Source: Pseudogymnoascus destructans
Taxonomy: Eukaryota > Ascomycota > Leotiomycetes > Thelebolales > Thelebolaceae
DNA length: 64,000 nt
Direction: 5' to 3'
NCBI RefSeq assembly: GCF_001641265.1
Contig: NW_020167528.1
Coordinates: 62,001 to 126,000 of the forward strand
A program made the position numbers and the translations under genes. A model generated the notes under the pieces. The model was not told where the DNA came from and searched no databases. It was given only the letters and a program-made list of their open reading frames with translations. Of this stretch, positions 20,908-33,185 are shown piece after piece. How positions within the stretch are numbered: position 1 is the first letter of the stretch; each line of letters begins with the position of its first letter.

Positions 20908-22738
20908 ATGGTAGAAGGAGAAGCGAACTCTCCAACTTGGAAGTTCACACAGTCAGTATTGCCTTGGAGATAAAACAGCGACGGCGAGAAAGACACGCCA
21001 CTCCACGATCTTGACCCCTTGGTTTGGCGACGAGCCAAAGGACCCTGCTAAAATTCACACAGATGCTTCGGAGATAAGGGAGATGTAGAGGATATCACAG
21101 AAGGTTAGTAACACCAAGGAGCTGTACAAATGCTGTTACCGCAGACTGGGGATGAGAGCTGCAACTTTTGTCAACTTATCGGATGCGGACTGGGGCTAAT
21201 ATGTTCGTTCGCAGCCGATATCATCTCAACAGTCGAGTTCGATCACACAGGAAACTACCTTGCCACTGGAGATAAGGGAGGCCGAGTGGTATTATTTGAG
21301 AGAAACGAGACAGTATGCAACCCAGCAATCGTGTTCATGCAGCATACGCTGATTCCCACAGAAAAAAACATGCGAATACAAGTTTCACACCGAATTCCAA
21401 TCGCACGAACCCGAATTTGACTACCTAAAGTCCCTCGAGATCGAAGAAAAGATCAACAAAATCAAGTGGTGCAAACGCCAAAATGCATCTCACTATCTCC
21501 TTTCGACAAACGACAAGACCATCAAATTGTGGAAGGTGTTTGAGAAGTCATTGAAGGTCGTTGCGGAAAACAACCTTTCGCATGACTTAACCCCTGGCAC
21601 AGCTGCTGGTGGAGGAGGCGCTCCTCGATCTCGCAACAACGTCCACTTCAACAGCGTAAACGATCTCAAGCTACCTAGACTCACACATCATGATACCGTC
21701 GTTGCGGCCGTACCACGCCGAACATATGCCAATGCACATGCATATCATATCAACAGCATCTCAGTGAACAGCGATGGAGAGACGTTTATCAGCAGTGACG
21801 ACCTGCGTGTAAACCTGTGGAACCTGAACATTCAGGACCAGAGCTTTAACATCGTTGATATTAAGCCAGCGAATATGGAGGAGCTGACAGAGGTCATAAC
21901 CGCAGCAGAATTCCATCCCCAGAGCTGTAACTGGTTCATGTATGCGAGCTCGAAAGGCACAATCAAACTGGCAGACATGCGCGAGAGTGCTCTCTGCGAC
22001 CAGCACGCCAAGCGTAAGTCAACTCCCGCCATACCATTGATTTTTGTCTAACATTATTTTAGAATTCGAACAGGAGGAAGATCCCTCTGCCCGCTCCTTC
22101 TTCTCCGAGATCATCTCCTCCATCTCGGATGTCCGATTCTCACACGATGGAAGATACATCCTGTCTCGCGACTACCTGACTGTGAAGATTTGGGATGTCA
22201 ATATGGAGCGCCAACCGATCAAGACCATCCCCATCCATGAACACCTCCGACCCAGGCTTTGTGATACATACGAGAACGACAGCATTTTCGACAAGTTTGA
22301 GGTTGTCTTCTCTGGAGATGCCAAGAACGTGATGACTGGCAGTTACAACAACAACTTCATGATTTACCCCTCAGACCCAGATAAGGAGGTGGAGGTGGTC
22401 CTACAGGCCGATAAGTCGGCTTTCAAGGCAAAAAAGGTTGGCGTACCAACGCCAATCAACACGTCAACTAGCCCTGGCGCAAATGGAAAGAAGGGTGGCT
22501 CAAGAGCTGGCAGCCCAGCGGCTGGAGCAACCGGGGCAGGCCAGAGGATGAGGAAGGAGACCGACGCGGACCAAATTGATTTCAACAAGAAGATCCTCCA
22601 CATGAGTTGGCATCCATTTGAGGACAGCATTGCTATCGCTGCAACAAATAATGTAAGTTCCCCTCGAGTTTTGCTTTACCTCGTATAGAAGCAGCTGCTG
22701 ACGAGTCTCGATAGCTTTTTGTCTTCTCGGCATTGTAG
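20908..22738 (+). CDS. CDC55: Protein phosphatase 2A regulatory subunit B (CDC55/PR55)
   Basis: Six exons (20908-20951, 21063-21103, 21215-21312, 21362-22013, 22063-22652, 22715-22738) join to 482 residues. The N-terminus reads MVEGEANSPTWKFTQCFGDK. The family hallmarks are all present: IISTVEFDHTGNYLATGDKG, EFQSHEPEFDYLKSLEIEEK, ISVNSDGETFISSDDLRVNL, SRDYLTVKIWDVN, and the terminal LFVFSAL before the stop. The fold is a seven-blade WD40 propeller. It directs PP2A to substrates in mitotic exit, morphogenesis and cell-cycle checkpoints. A Gly/Ala/Ser-rich insertion at about residues 400-440 (GANGKKGGSRAGSPAAG) is typical of filamentous-fungal members. The last coding exon is only 24 nt. Without the first two exons the conserved N-terminus is missed. 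Confidence 0.96.
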
Positions 22739-23824
22739 ACAGCAGGAGAATGAAGGAGGCTTTTGTGGCCAGGTTGCGTTGACGTCAGATTGCGACGTGA
22801 TGAGACGATTCCCAATCTTCATATCTTTTAAGGTCAGATTAAGAGCCGGCTGACGCATACATTGATGAGAGATGAGCATATGAGAGAACTATAGACCAGC
22901 CTCTCATGACATAGGTGAGCGATTACTAGGTGAATGATCCATTGATAATGAAAGTTATGTGGGCAATCCAGTGTAGTTTCATTTTCCAGCGGCACAGCAC
23001 TACTATGCTACCTGGGGGAGGGGGCAAAAGGGGGTCGTCGTTATGGCATTGAAGCTCACGGCCCAGATCTTTTACGCAAATTCATTAGTCACTCCAGAGA
23101 ATGCAGAGAAGTACTATGGTCTTTTAGTAGATATTTCAGTGATTTAGTATTTGTGATTATCTGTGTCTCCTATGCCTCCCAAGTCTCCTAGCTTCCATGG
23201 TTGTAAATGCCGTAGGGTCAAAAGGAGGGGTTTTCACGTTGCACCCTGGCCAAATCTACGCACGCCCAATAAAAGTTTATGATTGCTCATCGTTTAACTT
23301 CCCTCCCTGTTCCCGTACCCGTACCTACCTACTCTACCGTAACTGCCTGGCTCGACAATTATCCAGTACCTGGCCTTTATACCTGACAGGGCAGACCACC
23401 AAACCCACTTCCGACAACCAATTTGGACTCATTTGGGCAAATACACTCTCGTTATTTATTCCGGCAGATCCGGTACTTTCCTGCTGCAACTACGGAGTAT
23501 AATTAACAAGGACAGGTAAAATATAGCCATGAGATCGTCGCTCCAGTCTCGTGACTCCACTTTGCTTTCCTTCGTTGTCACCAGCTCTTAAAGTCGTGGC
23601 ATCGGCACTTGCCAACTCAAGGTGAGACATAACCCCTCCTGTCCTGAATAGCACCGCAGCGTGCGTCCATCTTCCATCTCCCTCTCTGCCTCTCTGCCCC
23701 TCTGTCTCTCTTGCATGCTATATCATTTAGCGTCTAGAGCTACACCAGGCCCGCTCTGATCTTGCTTGGCGGAGCCGAGGCGCCACTCCACCGCGTTCAA
23801 ATCTCTTTTGGTGCTTGCGACACG
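22739..23824. other. Intergenic region between CDC55 and the nucleotide-sugar transporter
   Basis: About 1.1 kb of unique sequence with a CT-rich tract at about 23665-23715 just upstream of the transporter, as is common in fungal promoters. No further gene is seen. Confidence 0.5.
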
Positions 23825-25341
23825 ATGGCCAGGAGACCCAGAACTGACAGTGGCAGCGCGCCTTCCAGCTCTATGACCGGCCAGGTCACGCCTCGACGAC
23901 GTGCGACTTTACGAGACCTCCAATCGTCGACAGTGGACGGGATCGAACCCCGTCCAAAGGAAATCAACGCTGCGCCTTCGCTCGAAAAGGCACAAATGTA
24001 TGGGATAGACAATGAGAGGCCTACGTCTTCCAAAATCATGGCATTGATTGGACGGATATTCATCGAGACTATACCGCAATGGCTGGCTGTTGGGGTTATG
24101 CTCGGGCTCATCTTTGGCGGCTGCTGTTCAAATGTGAGTGCGAAGCGTTGCCGGATTGGAATATGGAGACCGGAGAACTCATGAACAAACAGGTTTTCGC
24201 GTTGGAAGCAATTATCAAGTAAGTGGTGTGCCCGAACGAAACGAGGACCCATCAAGCTAACCTTTGGCAGACCGAATCCAGATAGTGGTATGTCGAAGCG
24301 CATCAGATGGCCCCTTCATTGCTGATATCCATAGGCACCCTACTCACCTTTGTCCAATTTATCTTCATCGCATCGATCGGCTACACCTCGCAGTTCGATA
24401 TCAAACGTCCGCCCCTTTTTCTCAAGCCGAACCGCGTCCCGATCAAGCGCTGGCTTGTAAACATTGCCCTATTCTTCACAATTAATGTTCTGAACAATCA
24501 TGCATTCAGCTACAACATATCTGTGCCCATACATATCATATTACGCTCTGGAGGGAGCATAACTACAATTGGCGTAGGATATCTGTTTGGAAAGCGCTTT
24601 TCCCGCATACAAATTGTGTCCGTACTACTTCTCACTGTTGGTGTTATCATTGCCGCATGGTCAGATGTTCAATCCAAGGTATGCCAGTGTCTTCAATACT
24701 TCGTATCACAGTACTGACCTTTATAGGAGAAGACCACAGACACGAAGCAAGGGCTGCCACCATTCAGCGTCGGCCTCATTATTCTGTTCATCGCACAAGT
24801 CCTATCGGCCATTATGGGGCTCTACACCGAAGAAACATACCGAGAGTATGGCCCCCAGTGGAAAGAAAACCTCTTTTACTCACACTTCATCTCACTACCA
24901 CTATTCATTCCGTTCTTCCCATCGATGATGAGGCAGTTTCTACGATTGGCCGCCTCCGAGCCATTGACCATGCCTTGGTCCGAACCAGCTGCCCTCGGGG
25001 GGTTATCGCAAGGCTTCAAAGCTGGCGTATCCGGGATTTACATTCCAAGTCAGCTTGCATACCTGGTCGTCAACGTGCTGACCCAGTACGCTTGCATCCG
25101 TGGAGTCAATCTTCTTGCCTCTGCATCCTCTGCGTTGACAGTGACCATCGTCCTAAACGTGCGGAAGCTAGTCAGTTTGCTGCTCAGCATTTGGTTGTTT
25201 GGCAATAGATTGTCATTCGGGACGCTCATTGGAGCCACGATTGTTTTCAGTGCGGGGGGAATGTACTCATTAGACAAAGGGCCAAGGGGAAGGCTTAGAC
25301 CTGTCACTGCCAGTGTCAGCATCAATGGCAAGGCGGGATAA
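23825..25341 (+). CDS. YEA4: UAA-family nucleotide-sugar transporter (YEA4-like, probable UDP-GlcNAc carrier)
   Basis: Five exons (23825-24133, 24193-24218, 24271-24287, 24335-24678, 24727-25341) join to 436 residues. Exons 2 and 3 are micro-exons of 26 and 17 nt. About 85 hydrophilic N-terminal residues precede the first membrane segment (QWLAVGVMLGLIFGGCCSN). Around ten hydrophobic segments follow, with the UAA-family features NVLNNHAFSYNISVPIHIIL, RSGGSITTIGVGYL and LTVTIVLNVRKLVSLLLS. These resemble yeast YEA4 and human SLC35B4, which carry UDP-N-acetylglucosamine (and UDP-xylose in SLC35B4) into the ER or Golgi. Substrate is inferred from family resemblance. Confidence 0.9.
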
Positions 25342-25724
25342 AGGGAGAGCATAACGTGAATTTAGACTTGATTTAGAATTTGAACGATTTCAGAAATGGA
25401 CATCTACCCACCGTTTTTGAAACATTTGATGCAAGGCTGACCAATTGGCGCTAAAAGTTGGGGTAACTCCTCACGCAGCCTTGCCAAGAGCTTCAACAGC
25501 GACGGAGACACAGTTCCATCTCTTATCAGCGACGTGCCAAAGCAAACTCTACGCGTTTAAGACTTCACATCACACAGCATTTAGACCTTGCATAACTTAT
25601 ATTACCATTGCCCACTTTGCTTGTTGTACTGTGCGACTGCTAACGCCTTGCTGACCCGGGTGGAAAGCCCCTACGGCCGACAGGTGAGAAGCCTCGAGTC
25701 ATACAAGACCCGACCTCGCGAGCA
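25342..25724. other. Short intergenic region
   Basis: 383 bp between two plus-strand genes. It holds the transporter 3' end and the AMP deaminase promoter. Nothing else is recognised. Confidence 0.5.
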
Positions 25725-28700
25725 ATGTCTGGTGAGTTCAACATCAACTACCTGGCCAATGGAGATAGCACCATTCGAAACATTATAACTGATTGTTTCC
25801 AGGCACCGCATTTGAAAGAAACCATCCATCTGGGCTGAGCTCTCCACACCTCGAACCAACCCAGCTATCTGTTGACGACAATTCCGACGCTGACGATAAC
25901 CCCTACCACGACCAAGACCTAGACGAGGGCTCAAACAGTACCCTTGCAGAGAATAAGACAAACAATGCACTCACTGGAGCGGCTTTAGACGAAGAGGCAG
26001 GCGAAGACGCTACTCAGGACGGCCTACTTCCCAGGGACTTCCAGAGAAGAACAACCTTTTACGATTACGCTGCTGAGAAGCAAATAAGCTTTACGGATGC
26101 CAAACTCTTCTATCAGAGAAGCCAAGCTGAGGCCCAGCGCAGTGGCGAAGGCGGATGGGGTTCCCAGCAATCGCTACCCCCCGACAGTCCACGGTTGAGT
26201 GAGAGGAAGTATTCAAACATTTCCGGAACGGAAGCTGAGGACCCACAAAGAAGTGGCAGCTTGAGATCTATTGGAAGCGGCTTGAACATGGCTCAAAGGT
26301 GAGTAAGGCTATATCTATGTTTATTCGTGTGTCTAACTTGGATTAGCCATGGCAAGTTCAAATCCGCCCAGCCTACCGGCCTTGTCAACCCAGAGAAACT
26401 CCCCGAAAGCAACACCATACAAGAACCAATCTTTGGTGGCAATGATGGCGTGGGGCGGCCAGGAGGTTTTCAGCGTCAGGAAGTTCGGCAGCCAGAGAAC
26501 GCGAATCTACCAGCTGAGCTGCATGCAGCAGTAACGCCGGAAGGGCTACACGGTGCGGGAGCTGGTATTGGTGTTGGCAATGGTGCTGGGGGATTTGCAA
26601 ATACAGAAGCCCATGTCACTTCCGAGTTGAGCGCAATATACTCGAATATTCGAAAAGTATTAGACTTTCGTCACAAATATATGCGCCTGTCGCTACAAGG
26701 CCTAGAAGATAATCCAAAAGATGACCCTAGTTGGGATATCTATCCCCCTCACCCTCAGCCGGCATGGGAGGAGGAGAAACGAAGGGCGACAATGGCGAAT
26801 GGCGGCGATAGCCTCTCCAACAGCACGGTGCTGCCCACAAAGACCAACGAGAAAGCCCAGGCAGGCGCTGCCAGCGCCTCGCAACCCCCTAATCCATCAA
26901 AACCCACGCGTAAGCCAGGACAAGATATTGGCGAGGATTTCGACATGGAAGACCTCCTGCCTCTTCCAGAGGCCGGCGAGATGACATTTCGCCTGGATGA
27001 TAACGGCGTATACCAAGTTTACCAGCATTCTGATGCTGGCGCATTAGAAGAGCCAGTGATCAACATCCCAACTATTCGTGAATTCTACATGGACCTGGAA
27101 CAGATCTTGGAGATTTCTTCCGATGGCCCCTGCAAAAGCTTTGCGTTCAGGCGCCTCCAATACCTTGAAGGAAAGTTTAACCTCTATGTGCTTCTGAACG
27201 AGTACCAAGAGATGGCCGACAGCAAAAGCGTGCCGCATCGAGACTTCTACAATGTGAGGAAAGTGGATACCCATATTCATCATTCAGCTTGCATGAACCA
27301 AAAGCATCTGCTTCGATTTATTAAGAGCAAGATGAAGAAGTGCCCAAACGAGGTTGTTATGTTCAGAGATGGAAAGCATCTCACACTGAGCGAGGTTTTT
27401 GAGAGTATCAACTTGACAGCATATGATTTGAGTATCGATACGCTGGATATGCACGCCCACACAGACTCTTTCCACCGATTTGACAAGTTCAATCTCAAGT
27501 ACAATCCCATTGGGGAGTCCCGTCTGAGAACCATCTTTCTCAAGACTGACAACTTCATCAAGGGGCGATACCTTGCAGAGATAACAAAGGAAGTTATTAC
27601 CGATCTCGAGTCCAGCAAATACCAGATGGTGGAATGGCGCATTAGCATTTATGGCCGAGACCCTGATGAGTGGGATAAATTGGCAGCTTGGGTTGTCGAT
27701 AACAAGCTCTTCTCGCCAAATGTGCGCTGGCTCGTACAAGTCCCGCGACTGTACGATGTGTACAAGGCGTCGGGCCTAATGGATAACTTTGAGCAAGTCG
27801 TCATCAACGTCTTCAGGCCCCTGTTCGAGGTTACCAAGGACCCATCGAGCCACCCGAACCTGCACGTCTTCCTGCAAAGAGTCATCGGCTTCGATAGTGT
27901 CGACGACGAGAGCAAAGTCGAGCGTAGACTCTTCCGCAAGTTCCCCGTTCCTAAAGTCTGGGATACGAAACAGAACCCGCCGTATAGCTACTGGATCTAT
28001 TACATGTTTGCCAACATCGCATCTCTAAACGTCATGCGTAAGCAACGAGGCTTCAATACCTTCGTCCTTCGTCCTCACTGTGGTGAGGCTGGCGATTCGG
28101 ACCATCTCGCTGCTGCAGTCCTCACCTGCCACAGTATCAGCCATGGTCTTCTACTCCGCAAGGTTCCTTTCTTGCAATACATTTTCTACCTCGAGCAGAT
28201 CGGTGTTGCCATGTCCCCGCTCAGCAACAATGCTCTCTTCCTCGCGTACGAACGCAATCCCTTCCTTTCCTACTTCAAGCGCGGCCTGAACGTATCCCTA
28301 TCTACCGATGATCCGCTCCAGTTCGCCTTCACCAAAGAGGCGTTGATCGAGGAATACTCCGTAGCCGCGCAAATCTACAAGCTTAACGCTGTGGACATGT
28401 GTGAGCTTGCGCGCAACTCCGTCCAACAGAGTGGCTACGAGGCGTCTGTCAAGCAGCATTGGCTGGGTGAGAACTTCAACAAGCCCGGTGTTGCGGGGAA
28501 CACGATGGCGAAGACGAATATCCCCAATATCCGCCAGGGCTTCCGTCACGAGACGATACTACAGGAAATGGCCATGTAAGTTCCCCACGCTGCTGTAAGA
28601 TGGGAAACTAACACAAGTAGGATCGACCGCTACACGTCTGCATCGACGCCAATACCCTCGGCAGATACAAGCTCGTACGAAACTCTTGTTGGGCTGCAAT

Positions 28701-28975
28701 CGCCCACCTCCTCTATGAAAACGAATCTCTCCACAACTACCATCCCCCATGATCAGTCACCTTTCCCTGCCCAGGCAGCCCGCTTCCCCCATGCTCGTCC
28801 TACAGCTAGCATGTCCTCGACAACACTCCCTCCTGTGCCAACGAATGTCTCGACTGATAGTCTGCAGCCCATCAACTCTGGGCTACAGGACCCGCACTTG
28901 TCGGGACATGAGCCTAAGTTTTTCCCAGGGGTGCTGAGTCGTTCGCAGAGGAGGGATGGTGGCGAAGGGAAATGA
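25725..28975 (+). CDS. AMD1: AMP deaminase
   Basis: Four exons (25725-25731, 25803-26298, 26347-28575, 28621-28975) give 1028 residues. Exon 1 contributes only ATG TCT G. The catalytic domain begins near residue 400. The zinc-binding HxH is H477-x-H479 in VDTHIHHSACMN, and the active-site SLSTDDPLQF lies near residue 819. RPHCGEAGD and GIAMSPLSNN-like (GVAMSPLSNN) segments match the AMP/adenosine deaminase superfamily. It converts AMP to IMP in purine interconversion and adenylate balance in the cytosol. The long low-complexity N-terminus and Ser/Thr/Pro-rich C-terminal tail (exon 4) flank the core, as in other filamentous fungi. All key residues I checked are intact. Confidence 0.96.
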
Positions 28976-29431
28976 TGGGAGACCCGGGACCGAGAGGAGT
29001 GAGAAGGGGTGGGGAGGATCTGTTCAAGGAGAGAGAGAGGATGAAGCTGGTTCAGAGGAGTGGGCTGAAATGTGATGAGATCTTGGGCTTTACGAAAGGG
29101 GCATACAATGTTGAACAGCTAGAACGGAATCATGTTTCACTTCACGAGGTAGCGATGGCTAGTATGAGGTATTTAAAATCGCCATGCAATTCAATTAGAC
29201 GTCTCGACATAAAGAAATGATAAATGAAGGTTTATGCTCAGACCAATTCGCCGTCCGAACCAACGAATCGCGCGCAATAACTGAAACTCCACAGCCTCCC
29301 CCCTCCTTTTACAAGTTCCCCCGCGTCAAATACATATACAACCCAAGGCGGCCCACCACTTCCCAGCCAGCCCTCACATAACCAGATCCGCAGCTCCATC
29401 ATCGCTCGCCCACTCGATCATAGTGTATTAT
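28976..29431. other. Convergent 3' intergenic region
   Basis: 456 bp between the AMP deaminase stop and the stop of the CYSTM gene on the other strand. It should contain both terminators. No repeat is seen. Confidence 0.5.
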
Positions 29432-29798
29432 TTAGCAGCATCCCTCGGCGCACTCGGCGCAGTCAGCGCACGCCTCGCATCCCTCCTCACACACGCAGCA
29501 ACAGCAGAGCGCGGCGAACAGACCCGCCAAGCAACCCTTTCCTGCGCCGCCACCGCTGCTTTTATTGGGGGGGGGACCCTGCTGGTATTGTTGTTGGGGT
29601 GGGCCTTGCATCTGTGCGCGGGCGGTTAGTTTGCGCGCCATTTCAGTATTTTAAAAGATAGAGAATGCTCACTGGAGGTGGCTGTTGGTAGTAGCCGCCG
29701 CCCTGTGGCGGGCCATAGGATTGTTGGGGGTATTGAGGTTGGCCGTATGGCTGTTGGTGATTAGGGGCACCACCGCCATAATAGTTTTGGTTGGACAT
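29432..29798 (-). CDS. Cysteine-rich transmembrane (CYSTM) peptide
   Basis: Two exons (29798-29673, 29611-29432) around a 61-bp intron encode 101 residues. The N-terminal 60 residues are rich in Gln, Pro, Gly and Tyr (MSNQNYYGGGAPNHQQPYGQ). The C-terminus is the CYSTM module: a short hydrophobic segment CLAGLFAALCCCCVCEEGC followed by further cysteines up to the end. CYSTM proteins are tail-anchored membrane peptides linked in plants and yeast (for example YDL012C) to stress and metal tolerance. Their molecular role is unsettled. Confidence 0.88.
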
Positions 29799-30829
29799 GT
29801 TTGCGGGAAGAGGAAGTTTGAAGCTGTATTGGTCAAGTTGGATATTCGAAGAAAGGTTTGTAGATGTTGATGACGACGAGTGTCAATGCGTGGGATCGAG
29901 AAAGCGACGATTAAGGTGATGGATCGCGGAGATGCAGATGTTGAAAGGTCTTGGTAGATATTGAAGGGTCTTGGCAGAGACAATAAGAGGGCGGGAGAAC
30001 GGCAGGATATTTAAATGGCTGGGCAGGAGGGAAGGATGGGAAGGGTGTGGGTGGTATAGGTGGGTTGGGTGTTTTAGGGGATGTTTTAGGGGGTTAGGGG
30101 TGGGAAGGGGTGGGAAGGTGGGAAGGTGGAGAACGGCAGGGGGTTTATTGGGTCGGCGTACAAATGGGTGTGGAGGCATATGGAAGTTACACGTCCACAC
30201 TTATCGCCCCTGCGGCGACTCGGTGGATTTTTAACCATTTAAGAGGTTATATTCTCTCTCTTCAGCTTCTTCCAGTCGCAACTTGCTGCGGCGCAGTATG
30301 GATGGCTGTGCCCTCAAAACGCACTTGAGACGGCTTGCTGCCAGGGTTGTGTTGTATGCGGCTTTATTCCCTCCTCGGCAATCTGGGAGTGCCCTCAGCA
30401 GCCCTGGCACAGTCGAGATCGTCTTTATATACATGTGCTCACTCATATTAGCATACGCTTGTCTGTCGCGACTCTATCAACTGTGGAATGCTGCGCAGGG
30501 TACAACGGCGGCGCTCACAATTGCGGAGAACTATCGAATTATCGAATTATCGAATTATCGAATTATCGAATTATCGAATTATCGAATTATCAAACTATCC
30601 TGCGAAGGAATGACGCATGGGGGGTGGGGGTCACACTCCAAGGGTATCTGATCGCAGGGTTTGATATCATAAATCATTGCATACTGCATGCAATCGCAGT
30701 CTATCTGCATTGTAAAAGTCGAGCTGCTAGGCCTGTCTCACCGCGAAGCCGCCAGTCACGACCGACGAGTTGATACTCCTCAACCAAATAACCGTGAAGT
30801 TGTGTCTACTATCATCCCATACTCCCTAT
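29799..30829. other. Intergenic region with an 8-bp tandem repeat
   Basis: About 1 kb between two minus-strand genes. The CYSTM side has GT-rich runs near 30040-30130. At about 30533-30592 the unit AATTATCG repeats about seven times. No gene is supported. Confidence 0.55.
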
Positions 30830-31717
30830 TCAGGCCTTGACGACCGCGTACTCCTTCAAGAAATCCGGATCGTTCGCCATCTCCTCCTTGATCTGTATCA
30901 CGCCATTAGCCCTCTCCAAAGTAACTCCAAGCAGAAGTCGCATCTCAGGTAAACTTACAATATCCAGCCCACCAACCAGCTCTCCCCCAACCCACAGTTG
31001 TGGGAACGTCGGCCAGTCCGCAAACTCCTTCAAGCCCTGCCTCACCTCATCATCCGCCAGGATATTGAAGAACCCATATCGCACCGAGTTCTCCCTCAGC
31101 AGCGCAACCAACTGCCGGCTGAACCCGCACTGTGGCGCGCTCGGCGTCCCCTTCATGAACAACATCACGGGCGCTGCCTTCACCAGCTCCCCCAGCCGCT
31201 TATTCAGGTCCTCCTTCCCCTCTCCCGTCACAACAGCCGTCCCATTCGCATCCGCATCCTTTTCTTCGCCTGTAACACCCGCCGCATCAGCCCGTGGTGC
31301 CGGCCCCGTAGTGTCGCGATAAGTAACATCTTGCTTTGGTGGTATCACGACATCCTCAGCTTTGCCCTCTCCACCTGCAGCGTGTCGCTCAATCGCTGCA
31401 CGCACCTTCCCCGCATCGCTCCCCGAAACAGTCTCAAGTGTTGCCCCTGCGCGTGCGAGCACCAGGAACGGCACAGCGGTCACGTCGTATGCGTCGCTCA
31501 CGTCTGGGAGTTCCTCGGCGTTGACGGAGAGCCAGAGGGTGCGTGGTGGGGTGGTGGCGGGGTAGGATGCTGCGAGGGTCGCGAGCACAGTGTTCATCTG
31601 CGCGCATGGTGCGGCCCAGGGGGTGTGGAAGGAGAGGACGAGGAGGGTCGTTGGGTCGAGGGTCGTGACGTGCGTGTTGAACTCATCTTCAGAGGTGACT
31701 TCGAGGATTTTCGACAT
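30830..31717 (-). CDS. GRX4: Monothiol glutaredoxin, thioredoxin-glutaredoxin fusion (GRX3/GRX4-like)
   Basis: Two exons (31717-30959, 30892-30830) and a 66-bp intron encode 273 residues. Residues 1-110 form a thioredoxin-like domain with WAAPCAQM in place of the classical active site. A low-complexity linker follows. The C-terminal glutaredoxin domain has the monothiol site CGFS at C197-S200, then TFPQLWVGGELVGGLDI. This architecture is that of GRX3/GRX4, nucleocytoplasmic proteins that bind [2Fe-2S] clusters with glutathione and control iron-responsive regulators. The open frame continues 68 codons upstream to 31921 without a stop, so an alternative longer N-terminus is possible. I prefer the internal ATG because the conserved domain starts there. 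A CACGTG is present near 31993. Confidence 0.92.
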   Translation of the reverse strand: MSKILEVTSEDEFNTHVTTLDPTTLLVLSFHTPWAAPCAQMNTVLATLAASYPATTPPRTLWLSVNAEELPDVSDAYDVTAVPFLVLARAGATLETVSGSDAGKVRAAIERHAAGGEGKAEDVVIPPKQDVTYRDTTGPAPRADAAGVTGEEKDADANGTAVVTGEGKEDLNKRLGELVKAAPVMLFMKGTPSAPQCGFSRQLVALLRENSVRYGFFNILADDEVRQGLKEFADWPTFPQLWVGGELVGGLDIVSLPEMRLLLGVTLERANGVIQIKEEMANDPDFLKEYAVVKA

Positions 31718-32249
31718 GGTGGGCTGTGAGGTGGTGTTTTGGTGGTGGGGTAAATTCGCGCGCTCAACCGACGAGCTCTGCTTGATGCGACGAGGGCTTG
31801 CGTATGCTGTTTCGGATATTTGATTCGATTCTCTAGATGCGAAGAAGGGACTCGTCGTAGAGTGGATGCTGTTCTGCCCTCGGAGATGTTTATCTGATCG
31901 TGGTCGCTGATTAATATTCAACGGCCGCCACCAACAGAAATTATTACGGGACTTCGGCGAACGTCATGGTCACACTAAAATCACGACTAACCACGTGATC
32001 AATCAAATCCAGAGACTCTCATTGAACAGATTTGAGAACAAAAGGAATGAAAGGCAGGTCTGAATTCACACTTGAATTACTAAAGGATTAACGAGATAGC
32101 AACAGATCATATATACTGGTATTTGTTTATGTACGAAGGATTCTAAATCCAAGAAATATTTACAATCAAATGTTAAGTCCAAAAGCAATCGCTACCCTTA
32201 CAACGCCCTTTTTCATATCAACAGAAATCGCGTTCATCCGTGAGCGAAC
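31718..32249. other. Intergenic region, glutaredoxin promoter
   Basis: 532 bp between two minus-strand genes with a CACGTG near 31993. No other feature is recognised. Confidence 0.5.
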
Positions 32250-33185
32250 TCAGTTGGTGTATACCTTGACAGAGTTGACAAGCCAATACGACTCTTCATA
32301 CGCCGCTGGGTTCTGGCTCACAAAGTCCTCGCAGGTTGCGGCCCGAGCACCGCACTGATCTCCCCAAACACCGCCGGCCCAGTCTCCACAGAACGTCGTG
32401 TCGAATACGATATAGTGATTCTTGAAGTGGGAGCCAATGTTGCAGCTGTCACCGACAAAGTTGGTCAGGGGGGTGCCCCAGGTGCTCGGATCGGGGTTGC
32501 CAGAATTGATGTCGTCCGGGATGGCATAGCGTGGGAAGAAATATACTGCGATAACCTCATTTGTCCACTCCATCGCATAAACTCCACCACCGATGGTGTT
32601 GAAGCCGGTCCCGTAGTTTGATGGATCGATGGTTGCCTGACCACATCCCCTAGTGCCACTGCAGTCGGCGTTACTGAGGACAGAGCCTAGCTGGGAGTTA
32701 GGGTTGTTCATGGAACAGCTTCCCGATGTGTGAAGGGTAACGTCGTTGGTCAATTGAGTGTTGACGCCCTCCATGATATCTATTTCACCAGCATTGGGCC
32801 AGTCTGGACCGTATGTCCAGAAGGCAGGCCAGGATCCACACTCTGCGCCAGGCATGTGCTTGATATCGGCAATGAAGAGTCCCAGGGTGTATTGCTTTTG
32901 GGACTCGACGCGAACAGATGCGCGTCCATTCGGCGGGCTCATCGTGGTGTGGTCAACTCCCATGTAGACGCCGTCCTGAGAGAGCCCGGCGAGCCCAGCA
33001 TTGTTTGCAGTCTCAGCATTGGCATAGTCAACGAAGCCGTTGGTTGGGTCAGGGCCATCGTGGAAATTAAACCCGTCGAAGAAGTTGGTGGAGTCGTAGA
33101 CATCTTGGAGTGTGTAGGCAGCGCTTGCAGTACCTACAAGCCAGGCAATGGCTGCAGCTGGAATGAGAGTTTGTAAGGAAGGCAT
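32250..33185 (-). CDS. Secreted GH16 endo-1,3(4)-beta-glucanase
   Basis: A single exon of 311 residues. Residues 1-22 are a signal peptide (MPSLQTLIPAAAIAWLVGTASA). The GH16 catalytic motif GEIDIMEG places the nucleophile and acid/base at E134 and E139, with D136 between. SWPAFWTYGPDWPNAG precedes it, and several cysteines in the second half could form disulfides. The protein resembles fungal mixed-linkage (laminarinase-type) endoglucanases that hydrolyse beta-1,3(1,4)-glucans outside the cell. There is no GPI signal or carbohydrate-binding module. The frame extends upstream to 33353, but the signal peptide supports the ATG at 33185. Confidence 0.93.
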   Translation of the reverse strand: MPSLQTLIPAAAIAWLVGTASAAYTLQDVYDSTNFFDGFNFHDGPDPTNGFVDYANAETANNAGLAGLSQDGVYMGVDHTTMSPPNGRASVRVESQKQYTLGLFIADIKHMPGAECGSWPAFWTYGPDWPNAGEIDIMEGVNTQLTNDVTLHTSGSCSMNNPNSQLGSVLSNADCSGTRGCGQATIDPSNYGTGFNTIGGGVYAMEWTNEVIAVYFFPRYAIPDDINSGNPDPSTWGTPLTNFVGDSCNIGSHFKNHYIVFDTTFCGDWAGGVWGDQCGARAATCEDFVSQNPAAYEESYWLVNSVKVYTN

